From: JAATGI01 sp036510675
Lineage (GTDB): Bacteria; Pseudomonadota; Alphaproteobacteria; ATCC43930; CGMCC-115725
Reading direction: 5' to 3'
NCBI GenBank assembly: GCA_036510675.1
Contig: DATCDN010000071.1
Location: 1 to 64,000, forward strand
DNA: 64,000 bases
Of the stretch, positions 15,840 to 24,609 are shown in pieces. The stretch's first letter is position 1. Each line of letters opens with the position of its first letter. Position numbers and translations under genes: made by a program. The notes beneath the pieces are model-generated. The model was given only the letters and a program-made list of their open reading frames with translations. It searched no databases and was not told the origin of the DNA.

Positions 15840-16715
15840 ATGTTCGACAGCTTCGCCCGCCACCGCATCGACACCGGCGAGGTCACGATCAATTGCGTCG
15901 TGGGCGGGTCCGGGCCGCCGGTGCTGCTGTTGCACGGCTATCCGCAATGTCTCGCGATGTGGGCGCGGACCGCGCCGGTCCTCGCCGAGAAATATACGGT
16001 CGTGTGCGCCGATTTGCGCGGCTATGGCGATTCATCCAAGCCGAAATGCCTGCCGGACAAATCGAACTATTCGTTCCGCGCGATGGCGGCGGATCAGGTG
16101 GCGGCGATGAAGCAGCTCGGCTTCGCCCAGTTTCATGTCATCGGCCACGATCGCGGCGGCCGCACCGCGCATCGCATGGCGCTCGATCATCCCGACGCGG
16201 TGCGCTCGCTCGCCGTGCTCGACATCGTGCCGACCCATAAGCTCGTGACGCAGCCCAAGCGCGAGGTCGTCGGCGCCTATTGGCATTGGCAATTCCTGGC
16301 CCTGCCCGCGCCGTTTCCGGAAACGCTGATCGGCGCCGACCCGGATTATTTCTATGGCACCGCGATGAGCGGCTTCGGCAATATGTCGCTCGACAATTTC
16401 GATGCGAAAATGATGGCGGAATATCGCCGCTGCTGGCGCGATCCCGCGATGATCCAAGGCTCCTGTTCCGATTACCGCGCGGCGGCGATCATCGACGTCG
16501 AGCATGACAGCGCCGACCTGGGGCAAAAAATCGCCTGCCCGACCCTCGTCTGCTGGGGCGAGAAGGGCCCGATGGCGCGCTATTACGACATCGCCGCCGA
16601 ATGGCGCGAGCGCTGCGCCGATGTGCGCACCGCCTCGCTGCCGGGCAGCCATTTCTTCATCGACCAGTTTCCGCGCGAGACGGCGGAAATTTTGATGCGC
16701 CATCTCGGCGCATAG
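15840..16715 (+). CDS. alpha/beta hydrolase, fluoroacetate (haloacetate) dehalogenase-like
   Basis: The family hydrolyses the carbon-halogen bond of haloacetates to glycolate in the cytosol. The 291-residue protein carries the nucleophile Asp104 in GHDRGGR with Arg105 and Arg108, the acid Asp128 (LDIVPTH), halide-pocket His149-Trp150 in YWHWQF, Tyr212 in SDYRA, and the base His271 in SHFFIDQ. The spacing of these residues parallels the characterised Rhodopseudomonas enzyme (Asp110, Arg111, Arg114, Asp134, His155, Trp156, Tyr219, His280) almost exactly. An epoxide hydrolase or other lipolytic role is less likely. No Shine-Dalgarno is visible. The upstream hairpin repeat ends at the start codon. 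Confidence 0.82.
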   Translation: MFDSFARHRIDTGEVTINCVVGGSGPPVLLLHGYPQCLAMWARTAPVLAEKYTVVCADLRGYGDSSKPKCLPDKSNYSFRAMAADQVAAMKQLGFAQFHVIGHDRGGRTAHRMALDHPDAVRSLAVLDIVPTHKLVTQPKREVVGAYWHWQFLALPAPFPETLIGADPDYFYGTAMSGFGNMSLDNFDAKMMAEYRRCWRDPAMIQGSCSDYRAAAIIDVEHDSADLGQKIACPTLVCWGEKGPMARYYDIAAEWRERCADVRTASLPGSHFFIDQFPRETAEILMRHLGA

Positions 16716-16725
16716 AAAAAATATT

Positions 16726-16880
16726 GAACCGCCACGACGCGACACCAAGAAAAACTCACCATCCCGGCGTGATCCCCCGGTCAAGCCGTGGTCAAGCCGG
16801 GGGAGGGACCCATGGCGAAGCGGCACGATGGACCCCGGCTTTCGCCGGGCGACGATTTCAAATGTACCCTTGGTGTCTTG
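16726..16880. repeat. dispersed intergenic repeat, copy 1
   Basis: This fills the gap between the dehalogenase and the glyoxalase. Its core (about 16760-16866) contains a CCCCGGC-TTTC-GCCGGG hairpin at 16833-16849. It is nearly identical, in inverse orientation, to 33143-33241: over about 53 bases around the hairpin I count one mismatch. The flanks contain degenerate CCAAGA / TCTTGG motifs in both copies. Confidence 0.8.
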
Positions 16881-16899
16881 ATGGTTAATAAAATTTTTC

Positions 16900-17310
<411 letters not shown>

Positions 17311-17321
17311 TACCTTCCTCC

Positions 17322-18482
17322 TCAAGACGATCGTGCCGCCAGTATCTGCTTTGCCGCGCGCCGGCTCGGCGGCTCGCCGCCACGCCCCAGCAGGTCGAGC
17401 GCCACATCATAGGCCGCGAGCTGTGCCGTCCGCGCCGCCTTGTCGCCGATGAGGCGCGTCAGCGCATCGGCGATCCGTGCCGCGTTGCAATCATATTGGA
17501 TGAGCTCGGGAATAGCGAACCGATCCAGCAGCAGGTTCACCAGGTTGGCATAGCGGATCTTGATCATGTGCCGCGCCACGGCATGGGTCAGCGGATGGAT
17601 GCGATAGGCAATCACCGCCGGCAGCCGCGCCACCGCCAGCTCCAGTGCCACCGTACCCGACGCCGCCAGCGCCAGATCGCTCGCCGCGAAGGCGGCGAAT
17701 TTTTCCACCTCGCCCGCGACGATGATCGGCGCAATCGGCCAATTCGCCGTCAGCGTTCGCACCAACCCCGCGACATGGCCGAGCGTCGGAATGACGATGC
17801 GCAGCGTCGGATGGCTCGGCGCCAGCAGCGCCACCGCCGCGCCGAAAATCGGCAATAGGCGTTCGACCTCGCCGCGCCGGCTGCCCGGCAGCACCGTCAG
17901 CACCGGCCTCTCCGGCGCGATGTGGTGGCGGGCGCGAAAGCCCGGCCCGTCGCCGCGATCGGCGCCGCTCTCGATCACCGGGTGGCCGACGAAGGTACAG
18001 GCGAGGCCAACTTTCTCGAAATAGGGCGGCTCGAACGGCAGCAGCGCCAGGAGACGATCGTACCAGCGCGCGATCTCGCGGGCGCGATGCGGCCGCCACG
18101 CCCACACCATCGGCGCCACCATGTGGATCAGCGTGACCCGGCTGCCCGCGGCGCGCAGCCGCCGCGCCACCCGCCAGGTGAAGCCCGAACTGTCGATGGT
18201 AACGACGATATCGGGCCGGTGTGCGGCGATGTCGGCCACCGTCTCCTTGATGCGCGCCAGAATGCGGCGGGCATGGGGTAGCACCTCGATAAACCCCATC
18301 ACCGCCAATTCATGCATCGGGATCAGCGAGCGCAGCCCCTCTTCCGCCATGCGCTCGCCGCCGACGCCGGCGAAGCGCACCGCGTCGCCGGTCTCGGCCT
18401 TGAGCGCCGCCATCAGCCGGCCACCCAGCAGATCGCCCGACGGCTCGCCGGCGATGAGATAGATCAGCGGCGCCGCGCTCAC
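17322..18482 (-). CDS. lpxB: lipid-A-disaccharide synthase LpxB
   Basis: LpxB joins UDP-2,3-diacylglucosamine and lipid X into the lipid A disaccharide at the inner membrane. The 386-residue GT19 protein has the N-terminal AGEPSGDLLGG loop (11-21), the internal HMVAPMVWAWRP block and the LPGSRRGEVERLLP block. Its start overlaps the lpxI stop by four bases. It is the last of the lipid A genes in this - strand block. Confidence 0.97.
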   Translation of the reverse strand: MSAAPLIYLIAGEPSGDLLGGRLMAALKAETGDAVRFAGVGGERMAEEGLRSLIPMHELAVMGFIEVLPHARRILARIKETVADIAAHRPDIVVTIDSSGFTWRVARRLRAAGSRVTLIHMVAPMVWAWRPHRAREIARWYDRLLALLPFEPPYFEKVGLACTFVGHPVIESGADRGDGPGFRARHHIAPERPVLTVLPGSRRGEVERLLPIFGAAVALLAPSHPTLRIVIPTLGHVAGLVRTLTANWPIAPIIVAGEVEKFAAFAASDLALAASGTVALELAVARLPAVIAYRIHPLTHAVARHMIKIRYANLVNLLLDRFAIPELIQYDCNAARIADALTRLIGDKAARTAQLAAYDVALDLLGRGGEPPSRRAAKQILAARSS

Positions 18483-19297
18483 GGCGCCAGGATGCCGACA
18501 ACGAACAGGCCGCGCGCGTCGGCCGCGGCGGCAACGCGATCGCGATCGATGATCAGCGCGGCGCCGGCCTCCACCGCGATGCCGCGCAGCCCGGCCGCCG
18601 CCGCATGCTCGACGGTGCGCGGGCCAATGGTCGGCAAGTCGGCGCGGCGCTCCTGCCCCGGCTTCGCCATCTTGACCAGCACCCCGCCCGGCCCGTCCAG
18701 CGCCAGCCCCTTGCAGCGCGCGATCAATTGTTCGGTGCCCTCGACCGCCTCGGCGCCGATCACCATGCCTTGCTGGACGATCACCGCCTGGCCGATATCG
18801 AGCGCGCCCAGCGCGCGCGCCGCGATGATGCCGCGCGCGATATCCTGTTGCGCGATGTCGTCGGGCACGATTTTGCCGAACGGCCCCGCCGTCGCCAGCG
18901 CCGCGCCGATGATGCTGTCGGCGCCGACGATACGGAATCCCTCATCCTCGATTTCCTTGATCACCGCCGTCAGCAAGCCATTGTCGCCCAGCGCGCGGAA
19001 ACCGGCCTTGGCGATGAATTTGGCCGCACGCCAATCCGGCCGCAGGGCCAGCAGCGACGGCCGGCGCACCCCCCCGGCGAACACGATGTCCTGAACCGCG
19101 TTGTCGCGCAGCAGCTTCAGCCCCTCGGCGGCGGCGCCCAGCCTGATCCAGCCATGCGGCATGCCGGCGACCAGCGCCGGGTCGGCGAAGCCTTCGAGCG
19201 CGACGATGAAGATGGGGCGGTCGGCGACGACGGCCGCGTCGCGGATGCGTCGCGGCAACTCACCCGATCCGGCGATGATGCCGAGCCTACGCTCCAT
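18479..19297 (-). CDS. lpxI: UDP-2,3-diacylglucosamine diphosphatase LpxI
   Basis: LpxI (formerly DUF1009) hydrolyses UDP-2,3-diacylglucosamine to lipid X and UMP. It replaces LpxH in alphaproteobacteria. The 272 residues start with RLGIIAGSGELP and show the C-terminal block ADLPTIGPRTVEHAAAAGL typical of the family. It overlaps lpxA by 11 bases and lpxB by four, which fits one operon. Confidence 0.95.
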   Translation of the reverse strand: MERRLGIIAGSGELPRRIRDAAVVADRPIFIVALEGFADPALVAGMPHGWIRLGAAAEGLKLLRDNAVQDIVFAGGVRRPSLLALRPDWRAAKFIAKAGFRALGDNGLLTAVIKEIEDEGFRIVGADSIIGAALATAGPFGKIVPDDIAQQDIARGIIAARALGALDIGQAVIVQQGMVIGAEAVEGTEQLIARCKGLALDGPGGVLVKMAKPGQERRADLPTIGPRTVEHAAAAGLRGIAVEAGAALIIDRDRVAAAADARGLFVVGILAP

Positions 19298-20090
19298 TCG
19301 CCGCTTTGGGCTGCACCAGGCCGCGCGATGAATCGGCGCGGATGAAGGCGATAATTTCCTGCACCGGGCGCATCTCGGGAAAGCGCTCGGCGGCCTCGTT
19401 GACGCGATCCGCCAGCGTGCCGATTTCCTCGCCGAAAATCATCTGATAGGCGGTGCGCAGCGCCTGAATCTCGTCGCGGGAAAAGCCTCGCCGCTGCAAC
19501 CCGACGATGTTGAGGCCGTTGAGGCGCGCGCGATCGCCCACCACCATGCCATAAGGGATCACGTCGCGCTCCACCCCGGTCAGGCCGCCGATCATGGCAT
19601 GCGGCCCGATGCGCACGAATTGATGTACCGCCGACTGGCCGCCAAGAAACGCGTGATCGCCGATGACGATGTGACCGCCGAGCGCCACGTTATTGGCCAT
19701 GATGACGCGGTTGCCGACGCGGCAGTCGTGCGCGACATGCGCGCTCGCCATGAACAGGCAGCTGTCACCGATTCGGGTCAGCAGGCCGCCGCCTTGGGTC
19801 CCCGGATTCATCGTCACCGATTCCCGGATGATATTGTCGGCGCCGATCTCGAGGCGGGATTCCTCGCCTTTATATTTCAAATCCTGCGGCTGATGGCCGA
19901 TGGAGGCGAAGGGGAAGATGCGGGTGCGCGCGCCGACACGCGTGATCCCGGCCACGACGACGTGGGACACCAGCTCGACGGCATCCTCCAGTACGACGCG
20001 GGCACCGACATGGCAAAAGGGGCCGATGCGAACGTCGCGACCCAATTTCGCGCCCGGCTCGACGATCGCGGTCGGATGGATCGCCGCCAT
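19287..20090 (-). CDS. lpxA: acyl-ACP:UDP-GlcNAc O-acyltransferase LpxA
   Basis: LpxA performs the first committed step of lipid A synthesis. The 267 residues form a left-handed beta helix of hexapeptide repeats followed by a helical tail. The catalytic His121 is in SAHVAHDCRVGN. I chose the ATG at 20090 because MAAIHPTAIVEPGAKLG is the conserved N-terminus. Longer in-frame starts would run into fabZ. Confidence 0.97.
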   Translation of the reverse strand: MAAIHPTAIVEPGAKLGRDVRIGPFCHVGARVVLEDAVELVSHVVVAGITRVGARTRIFPFASIGHQPQDLKYKGEESRLEIGADNIIRESVTMNPGTQGGGLLTRIGDSCLFMASAHVAHDCRVGNRVIMANNVALGGHIVIGDHAFLGGQSAVHQFVRIGPHAMIGGLTGVERDVIPYGMVVGDRARLNGLNIVGLQRRGFSRDEIQALRTAYQMIFGEEIGTLADRVNEAAERFPEMRPVQEIIAFIRADSSRGLVQPKAANGA

Positions 20091-20098
20091 GCCCGCGG

Positions 20099-20566
20099 TC
20101 AATCCTCGACGACCATCGCGGTGAAGGTGGCCTCGGCGACCAGGGTGCTTTTCACCATCGCCTCGCCATTGAACTTCCACACCCGGCCGCGATTTTGGAT
20201 GCACACCACCTTGACGCGCAGCTCGTCCCCGGGGACCACCGGCTTGCGGAACCGCGCCTTGTCGAGGCTCATGAAATAAACCAGCCGGCCTTCGGCCTCG
20301 GCGCCGAGCGTGTACACCACCAGCGCCGCCGCGGTCTGGGCCATGGTCTCCACGATCAGGACGCCCGGCATCAGTTTCCGTTCGGGGAAATGGCCGCGAA
20401 AAAAATCCTCCTGACCGGTCAGCACCTTGATCCCGATCGCGCTGGTTCCAGGCACGATGTCGGCCAGCCGCTCGATCATCAGAAACGGCTCGCGATGCGG
20501 AATCATTTCCTTGATCCGATCGACCCCCAGCTCTTCGCCCTTCTGCTCGGCTTTCGCCGTTTCCAT
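20099..20566 (-). CDS. fabZ: 3-hydroxyacyl-ACP dehydratase FabZ
   Basis: FabZ dehydrates 3-hydroxyacyl-ACP in fatty-acid elongation and competes with LpxA for 3-hydroxymyristoyl-ACP, which explains its place among lipid A genes. The 155-residue hotdog protein has the catalytic His59 in GHFPERKLMPGV and Glu73 in VETMAQ. A polar N-terminal extension of about 17 residues precedes the fold. lpxD lies one base upstream. Confidence 0.96.
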   Translation of the reverse strand: METAKAEQKGEELGVDRIKEMIPHREPFLMIERLADIVPGTSAIGIKVLTGQEDFFRGHFPERKLMPGVLIVETMAQTAAALVVYTLGAEAEGRLVYFMSLDKARFRKPVVPGDELRVKVVCIQNRGRVWKFNGEAMVKSTLVAEATFTAMVVED

Positions 20567-20567
20567 C

Positions 20568-21590
20568 CTATTCGCCTCTCTTCGCGGCCAGACGTTTCAG
20601 CACCGCGACCTGGCGGTGGTGTTGATTGATCGGCACCGCCGGCGATCCTACCAGGATCTCGCCCGCCGGTACGTTATTGGTGACGCCGGCCTTGCCGCCG
20701 ATCCGCGCGCCGGAGCCGATCTCGATATGACCGACCGTTCCGGCCTGTCCGCCGATGGTGACAAAGTCGCCAAGCCGGGTACTGCCGGAAATACCGGCTT
20801 GGGCTACCAGGATGCAATTTCGCCCGACCTGAACGTTGTGCGCCACCTGAACCAAATTGTCGATCATGGTGCCGCTGCCGATCACTGTGTCCGGGCCGGC
20901 GCCGCGATCGATCGTGGCATTGGCGCCGACCTCGACGTCGTCGCCGATGATGACACGGCCAAGCTGCGGAATCTTGACGAAACCCTCGGCATCGACGGAG
21001 AAGCCGAAGCCGTCCTGCCCAATGCGACAGCCCGGGAACAATCGGACCCGCGCGCCGATGATGGCATAGGCGACCGAGACCAGCGGCCCGACCCGCGCAT
21101 CGTCGCCCAGCACCACGCCGGGCCCGATCACGCTGCCGGCGCCGATGGCACAGCGGCGGCCGATCCGCGCGCCGGCGCCGATTACGGCATGGGGCTCGAC
21201 CCGGCTGCCCTCGCCGATCGTCGCGGTGGGGTCGATTGCCGCGTGGGGCGAGAGCCACGCCACCGGCGGCGGCTCGGGGTAAAAGGCTTGCGCCGCCACG
21301 GCATAGGCGCGATGCGGCCGCTCGGTCACCAGAAGGCACAATTCGGGCGGCGCCTCATGAACCATCGCGGGGTGGACCAGCACCGCGCCGGCGGCGGAGC
21401 GCCGCAGCGCGTCGCGATATTTGCGATTGTCGAGAAAGGCAAGCTGGTCGGCCGCCGCGCTTTGCAGCGGCGCCACGTCGCGCAGCACGCGTTCGGGCGC
21501 GGCCGCGCCCGCCACGGACGCCCCGGTGCGGACCGCGATTTCGGCGACCGTATAGGGACCGGCCACCTTGAAGAATCGCGAATCCGCCAT
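20568..21590 (-). CDS. lpxD: UDP-3-O-acylglucosamine N-acyltransferase LpxD
   Basis: LpxD adds the N-linked 3-hydroxyacyl chain in lipid A synthesis. The 340 residues comprise an N-terminal uridine-binding domain (FLDNRKYRDALRRS near 55-68), a long hexapeptide-repeat helix, and the catalytic-histidine region VQVAHNVQVGRN. A short tail (PINQHHRQVAVLKRL) ends the protein. It lies between skp and fabZ with gaps of one or two bases. Confidence 0.96.
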   Translation of the reverse strand: MADSRFFKVAGPYTVAEIAVRTGASVAGAAAPERVLRDVAPLQSAAADQLAFLDNRKYRDALRRSAAGAVLVHPAMVHEAPPELCLLVTERPHRAYAVAAQAFYPEPPPVAWLSPHAAIDPTATIGEGSRVEPHAVIGAGARIGRRCAIGAGSVIGPGVVLGDDARVGPLVSVAYAIIGARVRLFPGCRIGQDGFGFSVDAEGFVKIPQLGRVIIGDDVEVGANATIDRGAGPDTVIGSGTMIDNLVQVAHNVQVGRNCILVAQAGISGSTRLGDFVTIGGQAGTVGHIEIGSGARIGGKAGVTNNVPAGEILVGSPAVPINQHHRQVAVLKRLAAKRGE

Positions 21591-21592
21591 GC

Positions 21593-22246
21593 TTAGCGCT
21601 TTTGGGCGGCTTCGTCCTTGCGACGATCGCGCCGGCGCGGGGTCGCGCTGTCGCTGCTCTTCGGCATGCTGACGGCGACCGAAGGCAGCGCCTTGTCGAG
21701 CCGCGTCACCACTTCCGCCGTCACGTCGGAGGTCGCCGGCTGTAAAATCGTCGCCTGCTTGGCGAGCACCAGATTGGCCCCGCGCTCCTTCGCCAGTTCG
21801 GCGATGATGTTTAGCGCCGCCTTGTCGACCTTCAGCATCGCCTCACTATAGGATTTTTCCAACCCCTGCTGCTTGGCCTGAACCGCCCGGCGCAGCTCCT
21901 GATAATGCTGTTGCAGCGCCTTGGCCTTGCTGTCAAACGCGGCGGCCGACAACACCGTGCGCTGGCGCTCGAGATCGGAGCGCATCTTTTGCAGATCGTC
22001 CTCCTGGCGCGCGACCTCCTTGGAATAGGTCTGCGATTCCTGGCTGAGCGATGCCTGGACACCCTTCCCGGCCTTCGAATCGTGCAGCACCTGCTGGATA
22101 TCGACGATCAGGATCGCCGGCACCAGCGCCGCGCCTTTGTCCTTGTCGGCGCTCGTATCGGCGGCCAGCGCGGGGCCGGCGAGCAGCATCGCGCACATGC
22201 CCGTCATCATCGCGCGCCGTGCCGCGCCTGGTAACCAAAACCGCAT
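21593..22246 (-). CDS. skp: OmpH/Skp-family periplasmic chaperone
   Basis: Skp holds unfolded outer-membrane proteins in the periplasm for delivery to the BAM complex. The 217-residue protein has a signal peptide (RRAMMTGMCAMLLAGPALA, cleavage near residue 29), a strand PAILIVDIQQVL, and a long charged coiled-coil (about 60-130) rich in Gln, Lys and Arg. The Ser/Arg-rich tail is basic. I chose the ATG at 22246 because it begins the signal peptide. An upstream TTG is unlikely. It sits directly after bamA, as in most proteobacteria. Confidence 0.92.
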   Translation of the reverse strand: MRFWLPGAARRAMMTGMCAMLLAGPALAADTSADKDKGAALVPAILIVDIQQVLHDSKAGKGVQASLSQESQTYSKEVARQEDDLQKMRSDLERQRTVLSAAAFDSKAKALQQHYQELRRAVQAKQQGLEKSYSEAMLKVDKAALNIIAELAKERGANLVLAKQATILQPATSDVTAEVVTRLDKALPSVAVSMPKSSDSATPRRRDRRKDEAAQKR

Positions 22247-22262
22247 GGTGAAAACCTCGTTG

Positions 22263-24569
22263 CTAGAACTTTGTTCCAAAGCTGACCCACAGCAATTGCC
22301 GATGATCGTAGGGTTCCTTTATCACGGCATAGGCAAGATCGAGATTGATGGGGCCGAGCGGCGATTTCCAGGCAACACCAATGCCGGGCGAGACCCGAAT
22401 GCTGGCCGAATCGCCGATCGGATGCCCGGCGACCGGCGTCTCGTTGACACCCCAGGCGGAACCGAAATCGACAAACGTATGGCCGCGCACGCCCAGTTCC
22501 GCCGGCAAGCCCAGCGGGAAATCGAGATTGAGGGTGCCGACATAATAATTGTTGGCGCCCAGCGAGTCCGACGTCCTGGTGTCATGCGGGCCGACGCCGC
22601 CAACCTGGAAGCCGCGCAGATTGTCGCCGCCGACGAAGAAGCGATCCTCGAGCTGAACCGGCTGGCCGATACCGACGATCTTCCCGGCCTCGCCCGAGAG
22701 GCTCACCACCCAGTCAGGAAAGACGGAGTAATAATAGCCGCCCTTCACCACCGCGCGGAAATAGCGGGTGCTGAAGCCGAGCCCGGCGAGGTCGGTGGAG
22801 AACGACGCGTAATAGCCGGCGGTCGGCGTCAACCGGTTGTCGCGCCGGTCGAATAGCAGGGTTTGGCCCACCGCCGAGGTCCAGCGCGTGCCCTCGCCCT
22901 CGAGGATGTAGGGTGATGCCGTCGTCAGAATGTCGTCGATCTTGTCCGACCGAATGGTGTAGCGCAGCGTCTGCCGCAAATCCTCGTCGATCTGATAGCC
23001 GGCGCGCAGCACGGCGCCGTAGGAGAATTGATTGTACTGCGCGAACGACTGGAAATTGTTGTTCATCGCGAACAGATCGAAGCCCGCCGCGAGGTTCCGG
23101 TCGAGGAAGTACGGCTCGGTGAAGCTCAAATCGAATTGCTGGGTCAGGAAGGCGACCAGGGTGCTGATACGCAGATCGTCGCCGGTGCCGAGCAGATTGC
23201 GCTCGCGAACGCCGATATTTGCCAGCGCGCCCTCGGCCGTCGAATAGCCGACACCGACCGAGAATTCGCCAGTCGATTGCTCCTGCACGTTGACGTTCAG
23301 CACCGTCTTGTCCGGCGCGCTGCCGGGCTTGTTGGTGACGTCCACCTTCTTGAAGAAGCCGAGATTCTTGACGCGCTGTTCCGACCGCGTCAGCTTCGTG
23401 CTGTTGAAGGCGTCGCCTTCAACCAGCCGGAACTCGCGGCGGATCACTTTGTCCAGAGTGCGCACATTGCCGTTGATGTCGATCCGCTCGACATAGACGT
23501 GCGGGCCTTCCTTGATGGTGAAGGCCACGTCGATGACATGCTTCACCGGATCGCGGTGGATGTTGGGCGCGACGTTGACGAACGCGTAGCCGTGATTGCC
23601 CAGCGTGTCGGTGAGGTTGGTGATCGACTTCTGGATCAGGTCGGCATTGTACCAGGCATCGTCCTTGGCCGGGATCGCGGCGCGGATTTGGCTGGCGGCG
23701 ACATCCTTGAACTGGTTTTGGACGGTGATCTTGCCAAAGCGATAGCGCGCCCCCTCGGCCACCGTGAAGGTGATGAGAAACCCGTCCTGCGCCGGGGTCA
23801 GTTCCGAGATGGCGGAGACGACGCGGAAATCGGCGTACCCTTCGCTGAGATAGAATTTACGCAGCAGCTCGCGATCGTAGGTGATGCGGTCCGGGTCGTA
23901 ATTGTCATCAGTGCTGAGAAAGCGATACCAGCGTGACTCCTTGGTCATGATCACGCCGCGCAGCTTACTGGCGCTGAAATGGCCATTGCCGACGAAATTG
24001 ATGCTGCGCACCTCGGTGACCGCGCCCTCGGAAATCTCGAACACCAGATCGACGCGGTTCTGCGGCAGCTTGATGATCTTCGGGTCCACCGATGCCGCGA
24101 ACCGCCCGCTGCGGCGATAGAGTTCGAGGAGGCGGCGCACATCGCTTTCGACCTTGGTGCGGGTAAACACCTGACGCGGCTTTTCCTGGACCTCGGCGGT
24201 CAGCGTTTCATCCGACAGCTTGCGATTGCCCTCGAACGCGACACGATTCAGGACCGGATTCTCCACCACCTTGACGATCAGCGCGTTGCCGTCCCGGCTC
24301 AGCCGCACATCGGCGAACAGCCCGGTGTTGAACAATGCCTTGAGGGTGCGGTCGATGCGCTCGGAATCGAAGGGGTCGCCCGGCTGAACCGTCATATAGG
24401 ATTTGACGGTCTCCGGCTCGACGCGCTCGGTGCCCTCGATACGGATTTCGGAAATGGTGCCGCCAGGCGCGACCTGGGCGCTGCTCACCCGCGGCAATGA
24501 GACCACGATGGCCGAGGCACCGACAATTGCGGCGCACACCGCCACGATAGCCCATTTATATCGCAACAC
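22263..24569 (-). CDS. bamA: outer-membrane assembly factor BamA
   Basis: BamA inserts beta-barrel proteins into the outer membrane. The 768 residues fit the family: a signal or anchor segment (YKWAIVAVCAAIVGASAIVV), five POTRA domains (about 35-420), then a 16-strand barrel ending in a C-terminal aromatic residue (FGTKF). The best start is the GTG at 24569 (VLRYKW), preceded by a GGGGGA site. A longer open frame upstream would overlap rseP and encodes unrelated residues. It lies between rseP and skp. Confidence 0.96.
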   Translation of the reverse strand: MLRYKWAIVAVCAAIVGASAIVVSLPRVSSAQVAPGGTISEIRIEGTERVEPETVKSYMTVQPGDPFDSERIDRTLKALFNTGLFADVRLSRDGNALIVKVVENPVLNRVAFEGNRKLSDETLTAEVQEKPRQVFTRTKVESDVRRLLELYRRSGRFAASVDPKIIKLPQNRVDLVFEISEGAVTEVRSINFVGNGHFSASKLRGVIMTKESRWYRFLSTDDNYDPDRITYDRELLRKFYLSEGYADFRVVSAISELTPAQDGFLITFTVAEGARYRFGKITVQNQFKDVAASQIRAAIPAKDDAWYNADLIQKSITNLTDTLGNHGYAFVNVAPNIHRDPVKHVIDVAFTIKEGPHVYVERIDINGNVRTLDKVIRREFRLVEGDAFNSTKLTRSEQRVKNLGFFKKVDVTNKPGSAPDKTVLNVNVQEQSTGEFSVGVGYSTAEGALANIGVRERNLLGTGDDLRISTLVAFLTQQFDLSFTEPYFLDRNLAAGFDLFAMNNNFQSFAQYNQFSYGAVLRAGYQIDEDLRQTLRYTIRSDKIDDILTTASPYILEGEGTRWTSAVGQTLLFDRRDNRLTPTAGYYASFSTDLAGLGFSTRYFRAVVKGGYYYSVFPDWVVSLSGEAGKIVGIGQPVQLEDRFFVGGDNLRGFQVGGVGPHDTRTSDSLGANNYYVGTLNLDFPLGLPAELGVRGHTFVDFGSAWGVNETPVAGHPIGDSASIRVSPGIGVAWKSPLGPINLDLAYAVIKEPYDHRQLLWVSFGTKF

Positions 24570-24609
24570 TATCCCCCGCCGTTCTGATCGACCGTCTTTC
24601 GCGCGCGGT

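Noticed and set aside
20427..21596. 389-codon + strand frame across lpxD
   Set aside because: Repeated Asp/Gly/Arg/His pattern mirrors the hexapeptide repeats of lpxD on the other strand.
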